DNA of 64,000 nt, from NCBI GenBank assembly GCA_900314745.1, contig OMWK01000009.1:28595-92594 (forward strand). Reading direction: 5' to 3'. The notes under the pieces were generated by a model. It searched no databases, was not told the DNA's origin, and saw only the letters and a list, made by a program, of their open reading frames with translations. The stretch is from an uncultured Eubacteriales bacterium. Its GTDB lineage: Bacteria; Bacillota; Clostridia; Saccharofermentanales; Saccharofermentanaceae. Below are positions 35,641-44,449 of the stretch, one piece after another. The translations under genes were made by a program, and so were the position numbers. The stretch's first letter is position 1. Every line of letters starts with the position of its first letter.

Positions 35641-36975
35641 TCAGATGTCTTCGAAGTTCTGAAGTCCTTTAACGCGCTCTGCTTTGACGTCTCCGTGCTT
35701 AACGAAGATCATCGTTACGAAGCTTAAGAATGAGAAGAGAGTCGCGTAGATGAAGAGAATCCTGTATGAGACGTTCTTAAGAAGGAAACCTGCAAGTATC
35801 GGGGTTACAACCTGGCCTGCCATCGAAGCGGTATAGTAAAGACCAGTGTATTTGCCGGCGTCGGAGCCCTTGCACATCTCGACTGCCATAGGAAGTGAAT
35901 TAACGCTGATGGACGCCCATGCGACGCCTACGAGAGCGAATGTTATATACATCGGAATTGTGATCGTAGTTGCAGTCGTCGTAAGAAAATAGCAGACTGC
36001 GAAGGATAAGGAGAGCAGGATGGTTCCGAAGTAGATCATCTTCTTCCTGCCAAATCTTGAGGCGGCAGCTCCGATTGGAATGTAGGAGACGATCGCACCC
36101 GCGTTAGCAATCAGAAAACAGGTAGAAGCGCCTCCGAGACCTTCTCCCATGATCACGCTTATATATGTCGTAAACCAGGTGGTTACTGCGTTGTAGCCTA
36201 TATACCAGAGCGCTATCGAGAGAAGAAGGAATATCATTGATTTTTTTACGGGAGCGGGAAGCTCAGCCGTGCCGCTGTTGCTCTCCTCGGTAAGATCCCA
36301 CTCGGGATGCTCTTTCTCAATTCTGTCGTTCATAGATGAGAGCTTAGGCTCGTTTACAAAGAGTGCCATGATGACTACGCAGAGGATCATGAATATCGAC
36401 ATGAATACAAACAGCATGCTGTAATCAACATGCTCGATGCCTTCGGTCTTGGACTTCGGATACATGAATGCTGTGAAAGCGAGGTAGATGATTCCGCCTG
36501 CGGCACCCATGAGGTTGATAATGGCATTCGCCTGCGATCTTAAAGGCTTCGGTGTGATGTCGGGCATGAGTGCGACAGCAGGTGATCTGTAGACGGACAT
36601 GGTGAAAAGAAGAAGTCCGAGCACTATTACAAAAGGCACAAGCCCGAAGAAGACAGATGTGAGACCGTTATAGAACCCGTTGTCAATGACGGGGAGGATA
36701 TTAAGAAGTATCGCCGCAACTACCGTTCCTATGAGGATGTATGGCATTCTCTTACCGATCTTTGTGCACGTCCTGTCAGACAGCTTGCCGAACAGAGGGA
36801 GAAGGAACAGGGCGAGAACATTATCCGCCGCCATAATGACGCCGGTTACATCCTCACTTAAGTGGAAAGTCCTCGTCAGAAGCAGCGGGATGACGTTATC
36901 GTAAAGCTGCCAGAAAGCGATGATGGACATGAATGCAAGACCGACCAGGAATGTGTTCTTGTAGTTGAGCTTCAT
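35641..36975 (-). CDS. MFS transporter (SLC45/GPH-like)
   Basis: A 444-residue transporter with 12 hydrophobic helices. The signature loop after helix 2 is GKLSDRTCTKIGKRMPYI, with the charged pattern of the glycoside-pentoside-hexuronide and SLC45 sugar transporters, and SVYRSPAVALMPDITPKPLRS is typical of them. Substrate may be a sugar or glycoside. AAGGA lies seven or so bases before the ATG. It follows a small six-helix membrane protein gene by 18 bases on the same strand. Confidence 0.87.
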   Translation of the reverse strand: MKLNYKNTFLVGLAFMSIIAFWQLYDNVIPLLLTRTFHLSEDVTGVIMAADNVLALFLLPLFGKLSDRTCTKIGKRMPYILIGTVVAAILLNILPVIDNGFYNGLTSVFFGLVPFVIVLGLLLFTMSVYRSPAVALMPDITPKPLRSQANAIINLMGAAGGIIYLAFTAFMYPKSKTEGIEHVDYSMLFVFMSIFMILCVVIMALFVNEPKLSSMNDRIEKEHPEWDLTEESNSGTAELPAPVKKSMIFLLLSIALWYIGYNAVTTWFTTYISVIMGEGLGGASTCFLIANAGAIVSYIPIGAAASRFGRKKMIYFGTILLSLSFAVCYFLTTTATTITIPMYITFALVGVAWASISVNSLPMAVEMCKGSDAGKYTGLYYTASMAGQVVTPILAGFLLKNVSYRILFIYATLFSFLSFVTMIFVKHGDVKAERVKGLQNFEDI

Positions 36976-36993
36976 ATGTTTACGTTCCTTTGC

Positions 36994-37644
36994 TTATGCT
37001 TCTGCTCTTGAGTTACTGGCTTTTCGATATATGCATGCGACACCGAAAGAAAGCAGTGTTATGCATGCGAAGATGAGTAGCCCCACGGGGTAGCCCCAGT
37101 TGACGAAGCCGTAGAAGTCGTTGGTGTCGGGCCAAGGGCCGCCAATGCCGTTGATCAGGATGTTGCCAAGGTAGCCGAAGCCGTAGATGAGCGTCGGAAC
37201 TGCGGCAATAACCGTGTGCCTGAAGGGGATGCGGTCTCTTTTTATCACGAGGAACTCTATCATCGCCGCCACGGGCTCAAGAAGGTGGAAGAAGAGGTTG
37301 CCGCCCCTGTAGAACTGAGGCCAGCCGTAGAGCGGGCCGAAGAAGAACGCGACAACAGCGAAAGTAATCGTGACGCCGCAGACGCCCGCGAGCTTATAGG
37401 GAACCAGCTTCGCCGCAGATCTTCCGGTAAGCAAAAGTATCAGGTGGATGAGGGCAACTACGCCGCAGAGGAGGTTCGAGAGCACTGTGTAGAATTTGAG
37501 GTTCGCGATGCCCTGTGCCGAGAGCGAACCTGATTCGGTCCCTCCGAAGAGCATCAATGCCGTACCTACGGCCGTGAACAGGACTATGATTATGTTGAGT
37601 GCTATTTCTAACTTATTTTTGTTAATTCCGCTGCCGCTTGCCAT
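36994..37644 (-). CDS. Six-helix membrane protein of unknown function
   Basis: A 216-residue protein with six hydrophobic helices and short loops; the YGWPQFYRGGNLFFHLLEPVAA and GNILINGIGGPWPDTNDFYGF segments are distinctive. The layout resembles FAR-17a/AIG1-like or Pr6Pr-type membrane proteins, but I am not certain. It has no ribosome binding site: an extended -10 (TG-x-TATAAT) on its strand ends 6 bases before the ATG, so the mRNA may be leaderless. It is followed by the MFS gene. Confidence 0.72.
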   Translation of the reverse strand: MASGSGINKNKLEIALNIIIVLFTAVGTALMLFGGTESGSLSAQGIANLKFYTVLSNLLCGVVALIHLILLLTGRSAAKLVPYKLAGVCGVTITFAVVAFFFGPLYGWPQFYRGGNLFFHLLEPVAAMIEFLVIKRDRIPFRHTVIAAVPTLIYGFGYLGNILINGIGGPWPDTNDFYGFVNWGYPVGLLIFACITLLSFGVACIYRKASNSRAEA

Positions 37645-37650
37645 AAAAGA

Positions 37651-37670
37651 ATTATAACATGCGGTATAAT
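37651..37670. promoter_or_regulatory. Back-to-back -10 boxes of two divergent genes
   Basis: TATAAT on the minus strand (37651-37656, with TG one base upstream) and TATAAT on the plus strand (37665-37670). The first puts the leftward transcript start at about 37644, the first base of the membrane protein start codon. The second lies 36 bases before the DUF4214 gene, which has a normal ribosome site. Confidence 0.5.
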
Positions 37671-37706
37671 AGAAACATAAAGAACATCGTAAAGGATTTA
37701 CTTCAG

Positions 37707-38780
37707 ATGAAAGTTTTTAATAAGAAAGCGCTGTCCGCACTTGCTTCTGTTGCTATGGTGGCATCCATGGGAACAGCTGTTCTTGCAGACGGTCTACCCG
37801 CCAACGTAACCACGCCCCCGATGCCTATCGAAGGCGTAAGAGACGACGGTTCATATCACGACCTCGTTCATCCGGGTGTGGCAGAGGGCGGATACATGGT
37901 CTATTCGCTCGACGGAGTTACTTGGTTTACAACGCTTCCCGGTGCGAATACAGTCGGCGTCTATACAGTTTATTATCGCGCTGTAGGAACTAACGGCAGA
38001 AGCGATTCGGTGATCGGAACAGTCACGGCGAGAGTCAACCGTCCGGATACAACGGCATTCATCGATTATGTTTATGTTCATGCTCTGAACAGACATTCTG
38101 ACCCCGGATCCGTAACTTTGTACGAGACTATGGTCAACGGCGGAGCAAACGGCGGAGATATCGTAAGAGCGGTATTCTCGAGTTCCGAGTTCCAGAACCG
38201 TAATCTGAATAACGCTGATTTTATAGAGGCTGTTTACCAGACAATGCTCGGAAGGGGTTCTGATATTTCAGGAAGAAATGCCTGGACCACCGCGCTTAAC
38301 AACGGAGCGTCCAGAATGGGCATGGTCGAGGAGTTCATTAATTCTTCCGAATTTTCCGATCTGTGCTTAAGATACGGACTTACGACGGGCGGCGGAAGCT
38401 CCGCTAATATAACTGTCGATTCAGCTTCCAAGGTGCGTTCGTTCGTAAGCAGAATGTACAGGAACTGCCTTGGAAGAAGACCTGATACCAGCGGATATGA
38501 GTACTGGTCAAGCCAGCTTCAGAATCACTCGATCTCCGGTGCCAATTGCGCATACGGATTCTTCTTCAGCCCCGAGTTTACGAATGCTCATTATACGAAC
38601 ACTGATTTTGTTATAAGACTCTACCGGGTATTCCTCGGAAGAGAGCCTGATTCGGCAGGACTTAACAACTGGGTGACGACGCTTAATTCCGGCGTGTCGA
38701 GACAGGATGTGTTCTACGGATTCGCACACTCGGCCGAGTTCACTCAAATCTGTGCCGAGTACGGAATAGTAAGAGGATAA
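37707..38780 (+). CDS. Secreted DUF4214-repeat protein
   Basis: A 357-residue exported protein. The ATG at 37707 is favoured because AAAGGA precedes it and it gives a classic signal peptide (MKVFNKKALSALASVA, cleavage after AVLA). Residues 30-110 are a beta-type domain with DGVTWFTTLPGA. Then come four repeats of about 65 residues with the pattern F-x-x-x-(V/L)Y-x-x-x-L-x-R-x-x-D-x-x-G and S-x-E-F: the last three are clear DUF4214 copies (MLGRGSDISGRNAWTTAL, CLGRRPDTSGYEYWSSQL, FLGREPDSAGLNNWVTTL), the first is diverged. Probably a cell-surface or matrix protein. Confidence 0.88.
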   Translation: MKVFNKKALSALASVAMVASMGTAVLADGLPANVTTPPMPIEGVRDDGSYHDLVHPGVAEGGYMVYSLDGVTWFTTLPGANTVGVYTVYYRAVGTNGRSDSVIGTVTARVNRPDTTAFIDYVYVHALNRHSDPGSVTLYETMVNGGANGGDIVRAVFSSSEFQNRNLNNADFIEAVYQTMLGRGSDISGRNAWTTALNNGASRMGMVEEFINSSEFSDLCLRYGLTTGGGSSANITVDSASKVRSFVSRMYRNCLGRRPDTSGYEYWSSQLQNHSISGANCAYGFFFSPEFTNAHYTNTDFVIRLYRVFLGREPDSAGLNNWVTTLNSGVSRQDVFYGFAHSAEFTQICAEYGIVRG

Positions 38781-38782
38781 GC

Positions 38783-38815
38783 AAAACGCCTGCAGGTCAT
38801 CTGCAGGCGTTTTTG
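38783..38815. terminator. Strong terminator, usable in both directions
   Basis: AAAACGCCTGCAG (38783-38795), loop GTCAT, CTGCAGGCGTTTTT (38801-38814). It ends the DUF4214 gene and faces the convergent TetR gene. Confidence 0.92.
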
Positions 38816-38837
38816 ATTGTTTGTTTTTCCCGGCGTA

Positions 38838-39410
38838 TTACTTGTAGATGATAACCTTAGCCGTGTTCTTATCAAGCTCTGTGATTGTCTTGATGATGAA
38901 GTCCTTAGGCTCTTTGAATCCTTCGTTAACCCACTTCGCGATGATGGCGAGACAGCCCTGTGATCTGTAGAAGGTTCTGTAGCTTAAGTTGACATCCATG
39001 AGGTCGGAGTGATGCTTCTCAGCCTCGATCTGCTTGAACAGACCGTCGAGGCAGTGGCTGAACTTCGCGAGAAGCTTGCCCGTTGTGTTAGGACAGAAGA
39101 CCATAGTGAACAGTGTTCTGTTCTCGTCGATGTAATTAATGAGGTGAGAGAAGAACTCGTCTGAGGAGAGGTCCTTGAGTTCGAGTACCATGAGACCCAG
39201 GTCAACGAGAATATCATTCTCTGTCTTGTCGTAAAGATCGTAGATATCCAGATAGTGCTTATAGAATGTTCCGCGGTTGATGTCGGCAATCTCGGTGATC
39301 TCCTGAACAGTTACCTTGTGGAGTTCCTTGGTCGTAAGAAGCTGCGACAGTGCATCGCGGATTGCTTTACGTGTCTTAAGGGTTCTTCTGTCTACTGTGT
39401 TCTCACTCAT
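38838..39410 (-). CDS. TetR-family transcription regulator
   Basis: A 190-residue regulator with the TetR helix-turn-helix at residues 10-60: RKAIRDALSQLLTTKELHKV, VQEITEIADINRGTFYKHY. The C-terminal ligand domain is all-helical (LSSDEFFSHLINYIDENRTLF, SQGCLAIIAKWVNEGFKEP) as in clostridial TetR proteins that bind small hydrophobic signals. AAGAGG lies upstream of the ATG. Its target is unclear; the zinc-ribbon and DMT genes upstream on the same strand are candidates. The 91-base gap before it is AT-rich and holds no gene. Confidence 0.92.
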   Translation of the reverse strand: MSENTVDRRTLKTRKAIRDALSQLLTTKELHKVTVQEITEIADINRGTFYKHYLDIYDLYDKTENDILVDLGLMVLELKDLSSDEFFSHLINYIDENRTLFTMVFCPNTTGKLLAKFSHCLDGLFKQIEAEKHHSDLMDVNLSYRTFYRSQGCLAIIAKWVNEGFKEPKDFIIKTITELDKNTAKVIIYK

Positions 39411-39501
39411 ATTACATGCCTCTTTAACTTAGAATCGCACTATAAAATATTTAACAATAAATCGGCGGTTTTGCAAGATTCTTTGATGATTTGCTGCGTA
39501 A

Positions 39502-39906
39502 TCAACCCTTAATGGCCAGAAGTATTAATGTAATGACCGCAATTGCGATCACTCCCGCGATAACGAATTCCGCGATTATAGCACCCTTGCTCTTGCCTTC
39601 TGTGGGCTCGGGACCTGTGTAAATATATTCACCGCTGTCAGGTGAGTAGACCTCTTTGGGAATATTGGTTCCCTCGACGGGCGGCTGTGAATTGATCTTC
39701 GCTGAAGTTTCAGGTGTTTTGATTGTCTGTGGCTCCGCTTCCTTCTTAACTTCAGGGACCTGATTGCCTGTTTTCTTTATCTCCTTGATCTCTTTGATCT
39801 CTTTAATCTCGCCGTCGGAGGTTATGGAGGAAAGGAGGGAGTTACATTCCTGACAGTAGATACAGTAATCAGGATTCTCGTGGCCGCAGCTTGTACATTT
39901 GATCAT
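39502..39906 (-). CDS. Zinc-ribbon protein with single membrane anchor
   Basis: A 134-residue protein: CTSCGHENPDYCIYCQEC at residues 4-21 is a zinc ribbon; then comes a charged, low-complexity linker containing three repeats of EIKEI, and one hydrophobic helix at residues 110-132 at the very C-terminus. It is thus a tail-anchored cytosolic zinc-ribbon protein, a common clostridial type without a known function. It overlaps the DMT transporter gene by 4 bases. Confidence 0.78.
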   Translation of the reverse strand: MIKCTSCGHENPDYCIYCQECNSLLSSITSDGEIKEIKEIKEIKKTGNQVPEVKKEAEPQTIKTPETSAKINSQPPVEGTNIPKEVYSPDSGEYIYTGPEPTEGKSKGAIIAEFVIAGVIAIAVITLILLAIKG

Positions 39907-40805
39907 GATCGGATCCTACCGTTCTGCATTGATATTGATTCAGATACCTGAGAGATGATTATAGCAATAAACATGATGATGCATCCCGCGAGTTCTTTGA
40001 CGGTCAGTGCTTCCTTCAAGACCAGCCAGCCTGCGATTGCCGCGAATACGGATTCCATGCACATCAGAAGCGATGCTACCACTGGGCTCGCGTGCTTCTG
40101 GCCGATAACCTGGAGAGTATATGCGATGCCGCAGCTCATGATTCCCGAGTACAGAATTGCAGGGGCGGCGCCGGTAAGCCCCTCGAGCGTGGGCTTTTCG
40201 AAGATGAACATAAGCACGGAGCTTATAAGAGCTGCGAAGAGAAATTCCGTGAAGGACAGCCTGATGCCGTCGATGTCTTCTTCCGTGAATTTGTCTATCA
40301 TCATGATCTGTACCGCGTAGACGATCGCGCAGCAGATGGCGAGAATGTCGCCCATGTTGATGACGCTGAGTTCGTCAGGGTTGACGCACAGCAGGAAAAG
40401 TCCGACTATCGCGAGAAATATCGAAGCCCATGTGGCAGTGGAGATCTTCTTTCCGAGGAAGAAACCCAGGATGGGCACGAAGAACATGTAAAATGCCGTC
40501 AGAAAAGCGATTTTGCCGGATGTCGAATAGTAGAACGCGAACTGCTGGAGATTCTGGGCAATGGCGAGAACTACTCCGAGCATCGCGCCGGCCTTAAGTG
40601 TCTTCTTGTCAATGAGGTTTCTGATCCCGCCGTTCATTATGAGGATGACCGGGAGGAGGACAAGTGTGCCGAGCGTTGTCCTTGCAGCCATGAAAGTAAA
40701 TGCATCGACTGATTTGATGCCGATGCTCTGGGCCACGAACGATGAACCCCATATGATCGCGGTCAGAAGAAGTATTATGAAGCCCTTTGGCGTGGTCTTT
40801 CTCAT
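39903..40805 (-). CDS. EamA/DMT-family transporter
   Basis: A 300-residue protein with ten hydrophobic helices arranged as two EamA repeats: GFIILLLTAIIWGSSFVAQS near the start and MCMESVFAAIAGWLVLKEAL near the end, both canonical. Such permeases export amino acids or other metabolites. No ribosome binding site is seen; a TTCACA-N16-TATAAT promoter on this strand ends 9 bases before the ATG, pointing to a leaderless mRNA. It is followed by the tail-anchored zinc-ribbon gene. Confidence 0.9.
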   Translation of the reverse strand: MRKTTPKGFIILLLTAIIWGSSFVAQSIGIKSVDAFTFMAARTTLGTLVLLPVILIMNGGIRNLIDKKTLKAGAMLGVVLAIAQNLQQFAFYYSTSGKIAFLTAFYMFFVPILGFFLGKKISTATWASIFLAIVGLFLLCVNPDELSVINMGDILAICCAIVYAVQIMMIDKFTEEDIDGIRLSFTEFLFAALISSVLMFIFEKPTLEGLTGAAPAILYSGIMSCGIAYTLQVIGQKHASPVVASLLMCMESVFAAIAGWLVLKEALTVKELAGCIIMFIAIIISQVSESISMQNGRIRS

Positions 40806-40814
40806 AGCGCGGCT

Positions 40815-40842
40815 ATTATAATATATGATTTCCGGATGTGAA
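40815..40842 (-). promoter_or_regulatory. Promoter of the DMT transporter gene
   Basis: On the minus strand TTCACA (40837-40842), a 16-base spacer, TATAAT (40815-40820). The predicted transcript start (about 40808) leaves only about three bases before the ATG. Confidence 0.65.
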
Positions 40843-40894
40843 ATATGAATTTGAAGTTTGTTTGTCTCACTGATTGTCTCAGTTTTTGTGATTA

Positions 40895-41029
40895 GTGCTC
40901 CTTTTGTGCGGATACGAGAACAGCATGGAATCCGTAGAGGCCATGAAGGAAGAGATCATAGCTCTGATCAGTAAATACTGCAGAATCTACTGCGATGTCG
41001 AGACTGCTGTCCCGGTGGTCAGCATCTGA
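40895..41029 (+). pseudogene. Short frame resembling a MinE C-terminal remnant
   Basis: A 44-codon frame from GTG 40895 (or 34 from ATG 40925) ends at TGA 41027-41029, inside the 3' end of the opposite GH42 gene. It reads YENSMESVEAMKEEIIALI then SKYCRIYCD, which resembles the MinE segment L-x-x-I-x-x-x-I-x-K-Y. No ribosome site and no other min genes are nearby. It may be a decayed fragment or chance. The rest of 40806-41018 is empty. Confidence 0.25.
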
Positions 41030-43028
41030 ATATCCTGTACCCCCAGGGCTTAAGAGTTATCTTATCGCCGGAAGTAAGTGATATTGAAGGTTCGAGAAGA
41101 TCTCTCGCATCACATGTCATCACATATTCAGACGGCTCCATGGAGTAATTGAACACAAATGCGATGTTCTCTCCCAGTTTGTTAATGCCTTTCTTGACTA
41201 TGACGGGGAATGAGGCAGAGGGGATATCTATGCCTGATTCGTTAAGGCAGTCGGTCAATACGACAGAAGTGTCGTGTGCATCAAGAAGGCAGCCTACCGT
41301 GGTGACGGTTCCTTTCCTCATTACGGCGGCGTAGGAATTAAGATACGGGTGATCGTAGATTGCAAGAACTTTTAAGCCGGTGGAAGACAGTGGTCTGTAG
41401 TACTCGATAAATCCTGCGGCCTCGCCTGTAAGATCGAGGATTCCTTTGAATCCTTTGACCGTGCGGCTGGTGAATTCATCGTATGTGGCGCCGATGAGGT
41501 CGGTGAATCCGTGCGGCTGGTCGTCGTGGTATACCTTGAGGTATTCGTCGCTGAAGAAACACTTTGGCGTGATTATGAGATGTCCGCCTCCCGATGCGTA
41601 CTCACGAAGTTTTTGGATCGTTGCTTCGGAGGCGGAATAGAGGGCAGGGACTATAACAAGGCGGTAGTTCGACAGATCATCATCGACATAAACAAAATCA
41701 GCCTCGATGTTCATTTGATAGCAGGCTTCGAACCAGCGCATCATCATGTGGTTGTAGTTTTCTTCAGGATTTCCCTTAAATGCCTCTTCGCCGTTAAGAG
41801 GGAATTCATCTATTCCCGTGAGGCTTCTGTTATCCAGAAGGATTGCAACATCGCACCTCTTCTTAAGATAACTTATGGAATCCTTATGCTCTTTCATGAG
41901 TTCTCCGAAGGACTTAAGTTCCCTGTATACATCATTCTCCCTGAGATTGTGGCTCAGGATGCCTTTCCAGTAAGTCTCATATGCATTGTGCGCAGAGTGC
42001 CAGTGCCAGTACATGACGGAACCTGCACCGGAAGATAAGTGGGACAGAGCCTGCAAGGTTAGCTGGCCGGGAAGAGGAGTCCATGAAGGTCTGCCTTGTG
42101 CCTGAGTCTCCAACACAAGGTAGCCGGACTTCTTCAAAGAGCGGCCGATTGCACCTCCCATTGCGATCTCAAGACCTGTGAGAGCCTCGCCGGACGGATG
42201 GTATATATCAACTCCGGGTATATCCGTGTAGACAGCAGCGGCCTTCTGATCAACCTCTGACTGCATTCCGTATGAATGTCCGATCCAGGAGAAGTCGAAG
42301 TTGTGGGTGATGAACTGGGAAGGTGTGCGGTATTCGTCGATTATGGACTTGAGCCAGCTGAAGAATTCGGTCACTACGCCCCTTAGAAAAGCACGGTATT
42401 CAGCATCCAAAGATCCGTTGATCGTGCCTCTTACATCCGGGAAAGCATCCCATGAAGGAACCTTGTTGCTCCAGTAGTCCAGGCCGAATTCGAGGTTGAA
42501 GGCATCGAGGTCGCCGTTAAAGCGTTCCTTCATCTGTTGCGCAAACATCTTCTGAATGGCAGGGCCTGAGGCACCCGCGGAACGTGTCTCGTTATCAAGC
42601 TGATATCCTATGATCACATCATTATAGGAACCGCACACTTCAAGCATCTTTCGAATGACTCTCTCAGCGTACTCCCTATATGTGCTGTTGGTTATGTCAG
42701 TAAGCTGCCTGTGACCGTATAAGGCGCGGCCGGATGATGTGGTCGTCAGAACATCCGGGCACTTGTCGGACAGCCAGGACGGGAAGGCATATGTCGGAGT
42801 TCCGATGATGACGTTAAGCCCGTATTTCCTGGCTCCTTCCAGCATCCTTATCAGAGATGTGAAGTCGAATTCGCCCTCCCTTTGTTCCCATGTCGACCAT
42901 GTTGATTCGCCGATCCTTATTACATTCATATTGGCTTCTTTCATCATGCGGAAGTCTTCATCTATCCTGCTTACGGGCATGTATTCATCGTAGTAGGCGC
43001 AGCCGAATAAGTACTGTTCACAATCCAT
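41019..43028 (-). CDS. ganA: GH42 beta-galactosidase
   Basis: A 669-residue glycoside hydrolase family 42 enzyme that removes terminal galactose from galacto-oligosaccharides. The ATG at 43028 follows AAGGAG; the longer upstream frame is not protein-like. The opening FGCAYYDEYMPVSRIDEDF, the WSTWEQREGEFDF block, acid/base Glu in GYQLDNETRSAG and nucleophile Glu in YLVLETQAQGRPSW are family hallmarks; a trimerisation-like domain and a C-terminal beta domain follow. No signal peptide, so it is cytosolic. It is divergent from the LacI regulator with a shared operator and works with the importer and GH53 enzyme downstream, as in the gan locus of B. subtilis. Confidence 0.92.
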   Translation of the reverse strand: MDCEQYLFGCAYYDEYMPVSRIDEDFRMMKEANMNVIRIGESTWSTWEQREGEFDFTSLIRMLEGARKYGLNVIIGTPTYAFPSWLSDKCPDVLTTTSSGRALYGHRQLTDITNSTYREYAERVIRKMLEVCGSYNDVIIGYQLDNETRSAGASGPAIQKMFAQQMKERFNGDLDAFNLEFGLDYWSNKVPSWDAFPDVRGTINGSLDAEYRAFLRGVVTEFFSWLKSIIDEYRTPSQFITHNFDFSWIGHSYGMQSEVDQKAAAVYTDIPGVDIYHPSGEALTGLEIAMGGAIGRSLKKSGYLVLETQAQGRPSWTPLPGQLTLQALSHLSSGAGSVMYWHWHSAHNAYETYWKGILSHNLRENDVYRELKSFGELMKEHKDSISYLKKRCDVAILLDNRSLTGIDEFPLNGEEAFKGNPEENYNHMMMRWFEACYQMNIEADFVYVDDDLSNYRLVIVPALYSASEATIQKLREYASGGGHLIITPKCFFSDEYLKVYHDDQPHGFTDLIGATYDEFTSRTVKGFKGILDLTGEAAGFIEYYRPLSSTGLKVLAIYDHPYLNSYAAVMRKGTVTTVGCLLDAHDTSVVLTDCLNESGIDIPSASFPVIVKKGINKLGENIAFVFNYSMEPSEYVMTCDARDLLEPSISLTSGDKITLKPWGYRIFRC

Positions 43029-43089
43029 AAAATTCTCCTTATAATTCTGTGTGGAAAAACAAAAACAATGTGATACACTGAATATAGCA

Positions 43090-43099
43090 CAAGCGGTTG
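43090..43099. promoter_or_regulatory. LacI-type operator in the ganA/regulator divergent region
   Basis: CAAGCGGTTG, set in GCACAAGCGGTTGCGC, has the CAA-x-CGGTTG form shared with the palindrome at 44389. A second palindrome TTGCGCAA lies at 43118-43125. Both are between the divergent starts, fitting joint control of ganA and the regulator. Confidence 0.6.
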
Positions 43100-43145
43100 C
43101 GCTATTTCTATATGTTTTTGCGCAATTTTTAGGAAGGATCATATT

Positions 43146-44144
43146 ATGGCCGATGAGAGAATAACAATCGACGATATAGCCAGAGAACTTGGAATATCCA
43201 AGACTACTGTATCGAGGGCTATCTCGGGGAAGGGCAGGATCGGCCCTGTCACCCGTGAGAAGGTCCTTAATTACATAAAGGAACATGATTACCGTCCGAG
43301 CCCCCTTGCAAAGGGACTTGCGCAGTCCAAGACATATAACATAGCGTGGGTAATCCCCGGAGATTCAACGGTTACGGAGCTTCCGTTCTTCCAGAAGTGT
43401 ATGATCGGCGTCTCCGATATTGCTTCGACATTTGATCACGACATCCTGCTCTCGATGGTATATGAGGATGATTTCTCGAGTCTGGAGAGAATCGTTAAGA
43501 ACAGGAAGGTTGATGGTGTTATCCTCGCGAGAACCCTATTCAAGGACCCCTGCGTAGAGTTCCTTCTGGATTCCAGGATCCCGTTCGTAACTATAGGAAG
43601 CACGCCTTATAAGAATGTACATCAGATAGATAACGACCACATCGGCGCGTGTAAGGAGCTTACGGAGATACTTCTTCTTAAGGGGATGAAGAGGATCGCG
43701 CTTATAGGAGGCGACGAGAATCACATCGTCAACCGCTCGAGAAAGGCCGGTTTCCTTAAGGCTTACGCTGAACTTAAGATGCAGCCTGACGAGGACATAA
43801 TTTACATGAACTCCGATAACAAGGCAGTTGCGATCAGGAACGTCAACGACGCTGTTAATAAAGAAATAGACTGTATCATATGCACTGATGACATGATCTG
43901 CGCTTATGCGCTCGATGAGATCAGGAAACTCGGGCTTAAGGTGCCTGACGATGTCAAGATCGCGTCCTTCTATAACAGCCCGGTGCTTGACGCTTACCAG
44001 CCTGCGATCACGACTCTCGACTATGACCCTAAGCAGCTGGGATCCGAGGCCTGCAGCGCACTCATGACGCTTATGAGCGGGGAGACGCTGCCAATGAAGA
44101 AGCTTCTTCACTACGACGTTACTTTCAAAAGGTCGACACAGTAA
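43146..44144 (+). CDS. LacI-family repressor of the galactan locus
   Basis: A 332-residue regulator. Residues 5-30 are the LacI helix-turn-helix (TIDDIARELGISKTTVSRAI) followed by the hinge RPSPLAKGLAQ. Residues 60-330 are a periplasmic-binding-protein-like ligand domain (RKVDGVILARTLF, MKRIALIGGDENH, IICTDDMICAYALDEI). AGGAAGG precedes the ATG. Its position between GH42 and the importer genes, with CGGTTG palindromes on both sides, makes it the likely GanR-like repressor that responds to galacto-oligosaccharide. The effector is inferred. Confidence 0.9.
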   Translation: MADERITIDDIARELGISKTTVSRAISGKGRIGPVTREKVLNYIKEHDYRPSPLAKGLAQSKTYNIAWVIPGDSTVTELPFFQKCMIGVSDIASTFDHDILLSMVYEDDFSSLERIVKNRKVDGVILARTLFKDPCVEFLLDSRIPFVTIGSTPYKNVHQIDNDHIGACKELTEILLLKGMKRIALIGGDENHIVNRSRKAGFLKAYAELKMQPDEDIIYMNSDNKAVAIRNVNDAVNKEIDCIICTDDMICAYALDEIRKLGLKVPDDVKIASFYNSPVLDAYQPAITTLDYDPKQLGSEACSALMTLMSGETLPMKKLLHYDVTFKRSTQ

Positions 44145-44217
44145 GGCTTCACGGCACTTCATTAACATCGAAAAGGTTTTGGTGCAGCCTTGTTGCAAAG
44201 ATGATTGCCTCCTCCTT

Positions 44218-44231
44218 TGCAACAGGTTGCA
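44218..44231. promoter_or_regulatory. LacI-type palindrome upstream of the binding-protein gene
   Basis: TGCAAC-AG-GTTGCA is a perfect interrupted palindrome. A half-site ACAGGTTGCGCA follows at 44244-44255. With the site at 44389 it gives two or three operators about 170 bases apart, a spacing that would allow DNA looping. The rest of 44145-44350 holds no gene. Confidence 0.55.
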
Positions 44232-44350
44232 CTATTTTTATACACAGGTTGCGCACGCCGCATTTTACTCTGTAATTGTGCAAAATGATAACGAATTATC
44301 ATGCCGTTTGTGTTAATGGCACAAAAAATGACTGATTTATGAATTGATAC

Positions 44351-44378
44351 TTGAATAATTTGTTAAATGATTTATTAT
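44351..44378 (+). promoter_or_regulatory. Promoter of the galactan importer operon
   Basis: TTGAAT (44351-44356), 16-base spacer, TATTAT (44373-44378). The operator at 44389 lies just past the predicted start point. Confidence 0.6.
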
Positions 44379-44388
44379 GTGGATAGAA

Positions 44389-44398
44389 CAACCGGTTG
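44389..44398. promoter_or_regulatory. LacI-type operator at the importer promoter
   Basis: CAACCGGTTG is a perfect 10-base palindrome within ACAACCGGTTGCACAA, centred 15 bases after the -10. Binding there would block transcription. Confidence 0.7.
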
Positions 44399-44449
44399 CA
44401 CAAACCGGGGAAGATCATTCAATAATCCGTTATGGGGAGGAATTTCCAA

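Noticed and set aside
42950..43286. N-terminal extension of the GH42 gene up to 43286
   Set aside because: The extra 86 residues are not protein-like, overlap the LacI gene start and operator, and a strong ribosome site marks 43028.
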